From Williamsia sp. (GTDB taxonomy: Bacteria; Bacteroidota; Bacteroidia; Chitinophagales; Chitinophagaceae), in contig JADCRZ010000006.1 of NCBI GenBank assembly GCA_015069695.1, positions 1 to 64,000 of the forward strand: a DNA stretch of 64,000 bases, in the 5' to 3' direction. The notes beneath the pieces were generated by a model. The model was given only the letters and a program-made list of their open reading frames with translations. It was not told the DNA's origin and ran no database searches. Position 1 is the stretch's first letter. The number at the start of each line of letters is the position of its first letter. A program made the position numbers and the translations under genes. Of this stretch, positions 8,044-15,844 are shown one piece after another.

Positions 8044-10644
8044 TCAGTTTGCTTTGAAATTTTTCAGCCGTACCGTACGCAGGCCAAACCGAGGCATGCC
8101 TATCGTTAACTCCGTGCCTGTTTTGCCCTTTTGCATGCCGAGAGATTCTTTTACCGAACCATTTAACTCGACCAATGCAGCACCTGCAGCTGTTCCGCCA
8201 ATTTTTATCTTCTTGGGTTTACCATCGCCTTCGGCATTGAAAAGCCGCACCAGCAGATCATTGCCTTCTGTCAAAACGGTTGGTACCTGGAGGCCGGTCC
8301 CTGAAACATCTACCAGCGACTTCATGGTCTCTCCTGCTGCGTCTTTAGTTGATACAAGCAAGGGCTCGTTCCAGTTCATCACTTCTGTAGGAATGCCTGC
8401 TTTGTCCCATTTGCCTGCATGCGGCACCAGTGCATACCTGATTTCGGTTGAACCGGTAAGGGTATGGTTGCGCCCCCATAAACCGGCACCGGAGTATTGC
8501 ACGTTCAACCCCAAAGGAAAGTTCTCGCCGTGTGCATAGGTAGTAGTTTGATCCGTGAGCAGGGCAAGGCCCAGGTTATTTTTATCATCGTACACATCAA
8601 CCCAGCTTATCAGGAGGCTGTTCTTGATGCTGTCCCAGCGGGAGAAAAATGTATTGGCCAGCTTGCTTTCTGTTACATCCAACGGCGCATCTTTGTAAAT
8701 TTTCTGGGAAGAAAAAGGAATCGGAAACAGCGCCAGCAATTTCTGGCTGTCGTCATAAAAAGGCTTCTGGTAATCTTTTGAATCCAGTCCGCCATGCTGC
8801 TTGTAATCACTGCCAATGCCGATATTCCCCTTCCAATCGATCCGCAGCCTGCAATCGATCTTCCGGTCGCCTTGCTTTAAGGTGATCCATTGCGTGTAAG
8901 GATGTGATAATATCTCACCTTTGATTTCTGCCTTTACCACTGCCGGTCCGCTTTCAACAATCGCAACAGTAACGGCTTTTTCAGCAGTGGAGTGAAAGCC
9001 GCCATCATCAAAAAAGTTTCCCCGCAATTCATTAAAGCTTCTTTCATTTTTTACATCTACGAATTCCCTGTTGCCCATCGTTTTGGCCACCAGGCTTTTG
9101 ATCGTGCCGCCCTTATTTTTATCAAGCACGAGTTTATACAGATCGGTTTCCAGCAACACGCTTCCGTCTGCTGCCAGGGAGGCCTGTGCACCTTTTGCAG
9201 AAACAGGCTTTTTGCTTATGATTTTGTACGTATTAAAACCAAGAGCCGGAACACTCGCATTGAAATACACGGCTGATCCCTTGCCGTCACCCGTTGAGGC
9301 AACTTGCATGATTTGTTCCTTTCCCTTATCATCTACAACACTGATGGCATTTGCATCCTGGCTTGCAGGCAATACCAGTTTCGCTATTTCATTTCTGGCA
9401 CTGCCTGTTGTGTTGTAAACACGGATAGCATTGCCTGATGCAGTTGATTTACCCAAAGACTGAAACGCGCTGTTGATGATGCTGTCGCTGATGCGGTTGG
9501 TACTGCCGGTCCATACCACAACCTTATCGGCCCAGGTATCACCCCTACGGCCGTTGTAGGGCACGATCCAGCAATCGTGGTGCTGAGAAAGGAGGAGCGT
9601 ACGCCAACCTTCGTCTATGCTTGCCTGTGGCCAAGCCTCATTATGATATACTTTCGACAGGGAAGCCATCTTTTCCGCCATCACAATTTTGTTTTCTGAT
9701 ACGCGCACCTGCTGGGCGATCTTCTGCAGGATCTGCGAGCCCCATACAAGACTTACCTGCATGTCTTCCTGCGAAAATTTCCAGTCTTCCTTCGGCGTTT
9801 TGATGGAAGCATTGGCCACATAGTCGCGCCAGGTTTTATATTCCGTTGGCTGATAGCCCCGGTTGCCATTGCCTACCCAGGGACCGTTCTTCCACCCGGC
9901 ATCCTGCAGGGTCATCGCTACCGGATTTTTTATACCATAGTCCAGCGCTTCTTTGATGTATTTGGGAGAATTGGACCAGCCTTCGGTTTGCCAGGTAGAG
10001 TTGGGAAGCAGCCCCTCCGTAGCGTAGCGGGGTACGGTAATCAATTTTGTTCCGTCCGGGCCAATCCAGTTTACCAGTTCTCCCCCGTACGCTCTTGTAT
10101 AACCGCCCCAGCAGGTATTGGGATTTTTCAGGGAAGCATATTTATATCCGTAGGAGGCGAGGATTTGCGGCAACGCACTGGTAAAACAAGGCTCTTCGGA
10201 GGAGTAAGAGGTGAACACCGCACCTGGAAAATAATGCCGCACTTTTTTCATGCCGTATGCAAACTGGCGGATGATGCTCTCGCCGGAAATATTGTACAGG
10301 TAGCTTTGTCCATACGCCGGGCTCACGTACTCGATGCGGCCGGTCAGCGATTGATCAGCAAAAAGCCCCTGCAATTCTTTCAGGTCGGCTGGTTCCCGCA
10401 CCAGCACGGAATCCCAGGTTTCAGGTTCTATTTCCAGGTTGATTTTCCAGAAGGGGTTTTTCTTTAATTGCTCCACAATAAAGCCGGTATAGCCCCGGGG
10501 ATAGTGGCCATAAACGCCGCCGTGAAAACCATCAATAAAATAAGCCTTTTGCGCTGCACCGGCAAGAGCCAGCAGCAGGAAGCACAGGCAAAAAAGGGTT
10601 CTGAGCCGGGACAGATTTTTGTACACAGGTGCAGCTTTCATCAT
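8044..10644 (-). CDS. GH38-like alpha-mannosidase (divergent)
   Basis: An 866-aa exported protein (membrane-spanning start, cleavage near GAAQK). The N-terminal barrel begins with IDGFHGGVYGHYP, in the place where GH38 enzymes carry their zinc-binding His-x-Asp, and the C-terminal half has the long beta-sandwich domains typical of GH38. The classical His-Asn-Asp opening is not present, and the nucleophile Asp is not obvious in the SSEEPCF region. It therefore belongs to a divergent Bacteroidota subgroup whose specificity may differ. It is the first gene of the mannosidase-HTCS run. The 154-nt upstream gap holds two inverted repeats (10666-10683 and 10700-10724). Confidence 0.8.
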   Translation of the reverse strand: MMKAAPVYKNLSRLRTLFCLCFLLLALAGAAQKAYFIDGFHGGVYGHYPRGYTGFIVEQLKKNPFWKINLEIEPETWDSVLVREPADLKELQGLFADQSLTGRIEYVSPAYGQSYLYNISGESIIRQFAYGMKKVRHYFPGAVFTSYSSEEPCFTSALPQILASYGYKYASLKNPNTCWGGYTRAYGGELVNWIGPDGTKLITVPRYATEGLLPNSTWQTEGWSNSPKYIKEALDYGIKNPVAMTLQDAGWKNGPWVGNGNRGYQPTEYKTWRDYVANASIKTPKEDWKFSQEDMQVSLVWGSQILQKIAQQVRVSENKIVMAEKMASLSKVYHNEAWPQASIDEGWRTLLLSQHHDCWIVPYNGRRGDTWADKVVVWTGSTNRISDSIINSAFQSLGKSTASGNAIRVYNTTGSARNEIAKLVLPASQDANAISVVDDKGKEQIMQVASTGDGKGSAVYFNASVPALGFNTYKIISKKPVSAKGAQASLAADGSVLLETDLYKLVLDKNKGGTIKSLVAKTMGNREFVDVKNERSFNELRGNFFDDGGFHSTAEKAVTVAIVESGPAVVKAEIKGEILSHPYTQWITLKQGDRKIDCRLRIDWKGNIGIGSDYKQHGGLDSKDYQKPFYDDSQKLLALFPIPFSSQKIYKDAPLDVTESKLANTFFSRWDSIKNSLLISWVDVYDDKNNLGLALLTDQTTTYAHGENFPLGLNVQYSGAGLWGRNHTLTGSTEIRYALVPHAGKWDKAGIPTEVMNWNEPLLVSTKDAAGETMKSLVDVSGTGLQVPTVLTEGNDLLVRLFNAEGDGKPKKIKIGGTAAGAALVELNGSVKESLGMQKGKTGTELTIGMPRFGLRTVRLKNFKAN

Positions 10645-10665
10645 AGAAAATTCAATGAGTAAACA

Positions 10666-10683
10666 ACTTAGCGTAAGCTAAGT
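10666..10683. promoter_or_regulatory. Inverted repeat upstream of GH38 gene
   Basis: ACTTAGC, loop GTAA, GCTAAGT is a perfect 7-bp dyad 22 nt upstream of the GH38 start. It could be an operator or a hairpin in the mRNA leader. Nothing further supports either role. Confidence 0.3.
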
Positions 10684-10699
10684 AACCCAAACAAGGCCC

Positions 10700-10724
10700 T
10701 CCCTCTATTCAAGAGGGACTTTTT
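10700..10724 (+). terminator. Hairpin with T-tract in the 10.7 kb gap
   Basis: TCCCTCT (10700-10706) pairs with AGAGGGA (10712-10718) around ATTCA, followed by C and TTTTT on the plus strand. Both neighbours are on the minus strand, where no U-tract follows the stem, so its terminator activity would act against antisense transcription. Alternatively it is only a leader structure between the cytochrome and GH38 genes. Confidence 0.35.
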
Positions 10725-10798
10725 ACATGAGCATGGGTGTTTATCACTGAACGGGGTACCGGATTAAAAGAGTTGTAAGGCAGCTATAGAGGACTTAT

Positions 10799-11425
10799 TT
10801 ACTTCGGTGCGAAGGCACCTTTTTCAATCCAGGTATCCCAGGCTTTTACAAATGCGGTGTAGCTGAGGGGAGGCAGTGCCCTGCCCTCTCCGGGGTTCCA
10901 GCCTGCTTTTACCAGTGTATCGCGGGCATGTTCAAGCAGCTGTTCCTTGTTCTTATGACCGTTCCGGTCGTAGTCCATGATCTGGATGGCCAGTTCATGC
11001 GCTGTTTTTCCCTGGAACACCATTTTCATATCCGCCGGCGGCAAGGCCCATTTCGGGTTGCCGGGAGGCGTGTGTACGCCCGGTACGTTCTTGCTCTGGT
11101 GGCAGTTGGTACATTTTAAAGCATAAAGGCCTTTTCCATCGGTACCGCGGTGGACATTCATGGTGTGAATATGGCTGTCCTCACCCTGCAGGGGCTGGTC
11201 GCCGGCAGGGTGGCAGTTCATGCAACGCGGACTCATCAGCACCCTGTACACCTGCGTGAATGCCTGCACAGATGCCAGGCTGTCTGCGTTGACCACAGGT
11301 GCCTTCTTACCGTGGTCGTTGGTAAAAGAAAAAAAAGCGGCGCTGGTTGTTATCAGCAACAAGAGGGTGATCACGGTGGGGATCACCGGAATCCGGTATT
11401 TCTTCTGTTGGTTCGTTACATTCAT
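10799..11425 (-). CDS. Membrane-anchored dihaem cytochrome c of the oxidoreductase operon
   Basis: This 208-aa protein has one N-terminal membrane helix (about 13-32) and two haem c motifs, CMNCH (68-72) and CTNCH (105-109). It follows the IorB-type catalytic subunit by 9 nt on the same strand, so it is very likely the electron acceptor for that molybdoenzyme, passing electrons from the iron-sulfur subunit into the respiratory chain at the periplasmic face of the inner membrane. Similar proteins are often called 'isoquinoline 1-oxidoreductase subunit' in Bacteroidota. The Met or His that would supply the sixth haem ligand cannot be assigned by eye. Confidence 0.8.
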   Translation of the reverse strand: MNVTNQQKKYRIPVIPTVITLLLLITTSAAFFSFTNDHGKKAPVVNADSLASVQAFTQVYRVLMSPRCMNCHPAGDQPLQGEDSHIHTMNVHRGTDGKGLYALKCTNCHQSKNVPGVHTPPGNPKWALPPADMKMVFQGKTAHELAIQIMDYDRNGHKNKEQLLEHARDTLVKAGWNPGEGRALPPLSYTAFVKAWDTWIEKGAFAPK

Positions 11426-11434
11426 ATCCTTGTG

Positions 11435-13600
11435 TTAGGCCTTGTTGAAATGGTGCATAATAGGCAGCTGATAAATGCGTTTACCCGTTGCTTCAAAGAT
11501 GGCATTTGCCAGCGCAGGTGCTGTTGGCGGAACGCAAGGTTCACCGGCCCCGCCCATCTCTTCCCGGGAGTCTGCAATATGTACATCGATCACAGGTGTT
11601 TCATGGATGCGCAGTACCGGGTAATCATAAAAATTGTTCTGCTGCACTTCGCCTTTTGCCAGGGTCACTTCGCTGTACAAGGCCATGGTCAAACCCCATA
11701 CAATGCCGCTTTCCATCTGGGCTACAACGCCATCCGGGTTTACGGCCAGGCCGCAATCAATGGCACAGGTTACTTTATGCACTTTGGGTTTGCCTTCCAC
11801 CATGCTGATCTCCACCACCTGGGCTACATAGCTTTTAAAGGCCTCGTGCACGGCAATCCCCTGAAAATGCCCGGGGGCCAGGTTTTTCTTCCAGCCGGCT
11901 TTTTCTGCTGCCAGATTCAAAGCGGCTAAATGCCGCGGATGCCCTTTCAGAAGTTTTCTGCGGTACTCCAACGGATCTTGTTTGGCGGTATGTGCCAGCG
12001 CATCTATCATTACCTCCATAGCATAAGCTGTGTGCGTATTGCCAACGGAACGATACCATAGTACAGGCATCACTTCTTTGGGACTGTGCAGGCCAACAAA
12101 ATGATCAGGAATATTGGTAAGATAGGGTGAGTTGTTGACGCCTTCAACGGACGTATCGTCAGCCTTTTTTTCCTGTCCGCCGCCACCGCCGCCAAATATT
12201 TTGCTGGCCCTTTCCATGATAGACTGGCCAACCAGGTTGTGGTGCCAGGCAACGGGCATGCCATCGCTGCCCAGTCCTACCTTTATTTTGTGGATAAAGA
12301 AGGGCCGGTAATAACCGCCTTTCATATCATCTTCGCGTGTCCATACCAGTTTGATGAACTCTTTGGATGCCTTGGCGATTTCCACCGCTTCTGAAACAAA
12401 GTCAGAATCAGGCGTGGCCCTTCTGCCGAAGGCGCCTCCTAGGAAGGGGGTATTCAGGGTAACGTCTTCCCTTTTAAACCCCAGGATTTTTGCGGCCGCT
12501 GCCTGGTCAAGTGCCGGCATTTGCGTGCCTGTCCATATCTCGCATTTGTTTCCGGTGATGCGCACCGTACAGTTCATGGGTTCCATCGGTGCATGGGCCA
12601 GGTAGGGAAACACAAACTCGGCTTCGACTGTCTGGGCTGCTTTTGCCAGGCTTGCTTTTGCATCCCCTTTCTTCGCAGCCTGCAAGCCATCCTTCAGCGC
12701 TTGCTGCCTGTACCGCTGTGTTTGATCGGGGGTAGAAAGACTTGCGCCCATGCCCCTGTCCCAGGTTACGACCAATGCATCCCGGCCCTTTTTGGCGGCC
12801 CAGAAATGATCAGCTATCACGGCCACGCCCCTGGGCACCTGCACAACTTTTCTGACTCCCGGAACCTTCAGGGCTTTTGATGCATCAAACGATTTGACTT
12901 TTCCTTCAAATACCGGAACATGCGCCACCACGGCGGTCAGCATACCCGGGTATTGCACATCCAGTCCAAACTTGGCAGAACCGTTGACCTTGGCTGTTGT
13001 ATCGAGCCGCTTTACCCCTTTGCCAATATATTTCCATTGATTGGGTGCGCGGAGCGGCACTTCTTTCGGCGCAGGCAGTTGGGCCGCTGCTGCTGCCACT
13101 TCGCCGTAGCTTAGCTTTTTATCGCCCGAGATCACGCAGCTGTTCTCTGTTTTACAGGAGGCAACAGAGACGCCCATCTTGGCGGCAGCGGCCTGCGTAA
13201 GCAAAATGCGGGCTGTTGCACCTGCCTTGCGATAGCGCTCAAACTCTGACCAGGTGCTGGTAGAGCCGCCTGTGATGATCAACGGCATCGCCGTATGATT
13301 ATACGCGGGGTTGGGCGGACAGTGCGCGACGGCAATGTCCTTCCAGTCGCAGTCCAGCTCTTCCGCTACCAGCATGGGCAGGGTGGTCCATACACCTTGT
13401 CCCATTTCAACATGGGCCAGGATGATCTCAATGGTATTATCCGGCTTGATATTTAAAAAGGCATTGGGAGCAAAAGAAGTAAACGGATCATCCTGCACCC
13501 TTTTGCCTGCTTTCAACGCAGTAAAAGGAACAATGAGCCCGCTGCTTAAGATGGCAGCATTCTTTAAAAAATTGCGGCGGCTAACAAGGTTTTGTGTCAT
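11435..13600 (-). CDS. iorB: Molybdopterin-binding subunit, isoquinoline 1-oxidoreductase beta type
   Basis: This 721-aa large subunit belongs to the xanthine dehydrogenase/aldehyde oxidase superfamily. It carries a twin-arginine signal ([15 protein letters not shown]), so the folded, cofactor-loaded enzyme is exported. Family features seen are GGSTSTW near the start, the cofactor-binding FLGGAFGRR, and [10 protein letters not shown] near the C-terminus. I start it at 13600 because this ATG forms an ATGA overlap with the iorA stop (13597-13600); the longer frame from 13672 lies inside iorA. Such enzymes hydroxylate N-heterocycles or oxidise aldehydes with water; the real substrate is unknown. 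Confidence 0.9.
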   Translation of the reverse strand: MTQNLVSRRNFLKNAAILSSGLIVPFTALKAGKRVQDDPFTSFAPNAFLNIKPDNTIEIILAHVEMGQGVWTTLPMLVAEELDCDWKDIAVAHCPPNPAYNHTAMPLIITGGSTSTWSEFERYRKAGATARILLTQAAAAKMGVSVASCKTENSCVISGDKKLSYGEVAAAAAQLPAPKEVPLRAPNQWKYIGKGVKRLDTTAKVNGSAKFGLDVQYPGMLTAVVAHVPVFEGKVKSFDASKALKVPGVRKVVQVPRGVAVIADHFWAAKKGRDALVVTWDRGMGASLSTPDQTQRYRQQALKDGLQAAKKGDAKASLAKAAQTVEAEFVFPYLAHAPMEPMNCTVRITGNKCEIWTGTQMPALDQAAAAKILGFKREDVTLNTPFLGGAFGRRATPDSDFVSEAVEIAKASKEFIKLVWTREDDMKGGYYRPFFIHKIKVGLGSDGMPVAWHHNLVGQSIMERASKIFGGGGGGQEKKADDTSVEGVNNSPYLTNIPDHFVGLHSPKEVMPVLWYRSVGNTHTAYAMEVMIDALAHTAKQDPLEYRRKLLKGHPRHLAALNLAAEKAGWKKNLAPGHFQGIAVHEAFKSYVAQVVEISMVEGKPKVHKVTCAIDCGLAVNPDGVVAQMESGIVWGLTMALYSEVTLAKGEVQQNNFYDYPVLRIHETPVIDVHIADSREEMGGAGEPCVPPTAPALANAIFEATGKRIYQLPIMHHFNKA

Positions 13601-14067
13601 GCGTTGCTCTTTTGTTTTTGGATTTTGGCGGCGTCTTTGATAGCCTTGCGGATGCGGGGGTAGGTACCGCAACGGCAGATGTTTCCCGACATAGCCAGGT
13701 CGATGTCCTCATCTGTAGGGTCCGGGTTTTGCCGCAACAGGACAGCAGCCGACATAATTTGCCCCGACTGGCAGTATCCGCACTGGGGCACATCATGCGC
13801 CATCCAGGCCTGTTGCAGGGGATGGGTGGTATCTTTCGACAGTCCTTCAATGGTAACCACCTGCTGGTTTTCTGCCCGGCTTACAGGTGTAATGCAGGAG
13901 CGAACGGCTTCTCCGTTCAAATGAACCGTGCAGGCACCGCACTGGGCAACGCCACAGCCAAATTTTGTACCGGTGAGGTTGAGCAGGTCTCTCAACACCC
14001 ATAGCAGCGGCATATCAGGTTCGGCGGAAACCTGGTGCGCACTGTTGTTTACATTCAATGTAATCAT
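13597..14067 (-). CDS. iorA: [2Fe-2S] subunit, isoquinoline 1-oxidoreductase alpha type
   Basis: A 156-aa iron-sulfur protein with two clusters: Cys38, 43, 46 and 58 (plant-ferredoxin type) and Cys96, 99, 131 and 133 (QCGYCQSGQ and CRCGTY). It passes electrons from the molybdenum site in IorB towards the cytochrome encoded two genes on. It has no signal of its own and is expected to be exported piggy-back with the Tat-bearing IorB. It is the first gene of iorA-iorB-cytochrome, and a terminator-like hairpin stands in its leader. Confidence 0.92.
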   Translation of the reverse strand: MITLNVNNSAHQVSAEPDMPLLWVLRDLLNLTGTKFGCGVAQCGACTVHLNGEAVRSCITPVSRAENQQVVTIEGLSKDTTHPLQQAWMAHDVPQCGYCQSGQIMSAAVLLRQNPDPTDEDIDLAMSGNICRCGTYPRIRKAIKDAAKIQKQKSNA

Positions 14068-14086
14068 GAGAATAAGTTGATAAGAT

Positions 14087-14123
14087 AAAAAGGTCGCACT
14101 GGCCGGTCTGGTTCAGCCAGTGC
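14087..14123 (-). terminator. Attenuator-like hairpin in the iorA leader
   Basis: On the minus strand GCACTGGC (14123-14116) pairs perfectly with GCCAGTGC (14103-14096) across a 12-nt loop. GACC and TTTTT (14091-14087) follow, and the iorA start codon lies about 20 nt further on. An intrinsic terminator directly before the first gene of an operon suggests premature termination control (attenuation or a regulated leader). No competing antiterminator stem was worked out. Confidence 0.4.
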
Positions 14124-14492
14124 AGCGAAAGGGAGTCACATTTGCATCACTTCAGGATCTGAACACAACAGGAACGGCCTGCTTGGTGTGGTTCAGATCT
14201 ATCAACCCGTAAAGTTATAGAAAGAGATCAGACATTAAGAAAAAAATAATCCTTCAATTTATACCCCCCTTGTACCACGATTTAGCCCAAAGCTCCCTTA
14301 TAAGCCGATTCTCATAACAGCAACAGGGATTCTGTACCAAAATCGCACAGCAGTCATTTACACAATTGTGCGCAGGATGATTTTGACCGGGAGAAAAAAT
14401 GCACCGTGCGGGCAGACTGACCAGGATGGCTATTCAACTGCAATGACGGATATTTATCCGCCAAATTTTAATAACAGCCCACGTGATTCCAT
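14124..14492. promoter_or_regulatory. Divergent intergenic region between iorA and the PL9 gene
   Basis: This gap separates the minus-strand molybdoenzyme operon from the plus-strand pectin genes and must hold both promoters, but no sequence fits TAnnTTTG well. The clearest element is the perfect dyad CGGATA-TT-TATCCG (14447-14460), 32 nt before the PL9 start, which could be an operator or a leader hairpin. Confidence 0.35.
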
Positions 14493-15812
14493 ATGAAAAA
14501 GATCTTTTTAGCTGCCCTGCTTTGCACGGCGCACATGGTGTTTGCCTCCACTTTTTATGTAAGCCCCGACGGAAACGACAACAATGACGGCACAAAAGCC
14601 CATCCTTTTGCTACCGTGCAAAAGGCACAAGCGGCCGTTAATCCCGGTGATACCGTTTACCTGCGCGGCGGCACCTACCACATGACCGAAGCACAGATGG
14701 CGCACCAGGAACGCGGCTATGCCTGCATGACCTATCTGAACAAAAGCGGCAGCGAGGGCAGCTACATTCACTACTTTGCTTACCCGGATGAGCGCCCCGT
14801 ATTCGATTACGCGACCGTAAAGCCGGCCAACCTGCGCGTGGCCGCATTTTACGTGCAGGGCAGCTATATCCACTTAAAAGGTTTTGAAGTAACGGGTGTG
14901 CAGGTAACGATCAAGACACATACCCAATCAGAGTGTTTTGAGAACAGGGGCAGCCACAACATCTACGAGCAACTGAGCATGCACGACGGCATGGCCATTG
15001 GCTTGTACCTGATCGCCGGCGGCGACAACCTCATCCTCAACTGCGATGCTTACCGCAACTGGGATTACTTCTCGGAGAACGGCCGCGGCGGCAATACAGA
15101 CGGCTTTGGCAGCCATCCGAATGCGGGTGGCAAAAACAATGTTTTCAGGGGATGCCGTGCCTGGTTCAACAGCGACGATGGATACGATTGCATCAATGCA
15201 AGCGAAGCTACCACCTTCGATCATTGCTGGGCGTTTTACAACGGCTTCAACAAAGATTTTGAAAGCGAGGGCGATGGCAACGGATTCAAAGCAGGTGGCT
15301 ATGCGCGCCGGCCGGCCAGTGAGGTGCCCAGGCCTGTACCGCAGAACCTGGTTCAGTTCTGCCTGGCCGTGCGCAATAAATCGAGCGGCTTTTACTCAAA
15401 CCACCACATCAACGGCAGCTTCTGGTACAACAACACCGCCTACCGCAACACAAACAACTACAACATGCTCAACCGCCTGCTTGATAGTGTGATGGGCGAT
15501 GTACCGGGCTATGCACACAAACTCCGCAACAACCTGGGCTATAAGGGCGGACAGGAAGTAACCCAGCTTGATTTCTCCAAATGCGATGCAGCCAACAACT
15601 ATTTCGACCTGAAGCTGGCCGCCGGAGACGCCGATTTTCAAAGCCTCGATGAAGCCCAGCTGACCGCATCCCGCAAGGCAGACGGCAGCCTGCCGGACAT
15701 CAGCTTTATGCACCTCAAACCGCAAAGCCAGTTCGTAGACAAGGGACAGAACCTTGGCTTTCCATTCAAAGGCAAAGCCCCGGACCTGGGCTGTTTCGAA
15801 AGCGGCCAGTAA
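14493..15812 (+). CDS. PL9-family pectate lyase, right-handed beta-helix
   Basis: A 439-aa exported protein (MKKIFLAALLCTAHMVFAST). The opening FYVSPDGNDNNDGT and the region from TDGFGSHPNAGG through SDDGYDCINA to GDGNGFKAGG are typical of PL9 lyases. By family precedent (Pel9A of Dickeya) Asp203, 228, 229 and 232 would bind calcium and Lys266 would be the base that abstracts the C5 proton of polygalacturonate. All are present. It is first in a plus-strand run with a rhamnogalacturonan lyase-like gene 32 nt downstream. It would act outside or in the periplasm on homogalacturonan or rhamnogalacturonan backbones. Confidence 0.85.
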   Translation: MKKIFLAALLCTAHMVFASTFYVSPDGNDNNDGTKAHPFATVQKAQAAVNPGDTVYLRGGTYHMTEAQMAHQERGYACMTYLNKSGSEGSYIHYFAYPDERPVFDYATVKPANLRVAAFYVQGSYIHLKGFEVTGVQVTIKTHTQSECFENRGSHNIYEQLSMHDGMAIGLYLIAGGDNLILNCDAYRNWDYFSENGRGGNTDGFGSHPNAGGKNNVFRGCRAWFNSDDGYDCINASEATTFDHCWAFYNGFNKDFESEGDGNGFKAGGYARRPASEVPRPVPQNLVQFCLAVRNKSSGFYSNHHINGSFWYNNTAYRNTNNYNMLNRLLDSVMGDVPGYAHKLRNNLGYKGGQEVTQLDFSKCDAANNYFDLKLAAGDADFQSLDEAQLTASRKADGSLPDISFMHLKPQSQFVDKGQNLGFPFKGKAPDLGCFESGQ

Positions 15813-15844
15813 CAATCAAGATTAAATCATAAACAGGTGATAAG

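Noticed and set aside
10700-10724. Fifth copy of the eCIS operator before the GH38 gene
   Set aside because: The minus strand has AAAAAG and a GC dyad, but the sequence of the arms differs (TCCCTCT/AGAGGGA) and no TAnnTTTG box stands at 21-22 nt.
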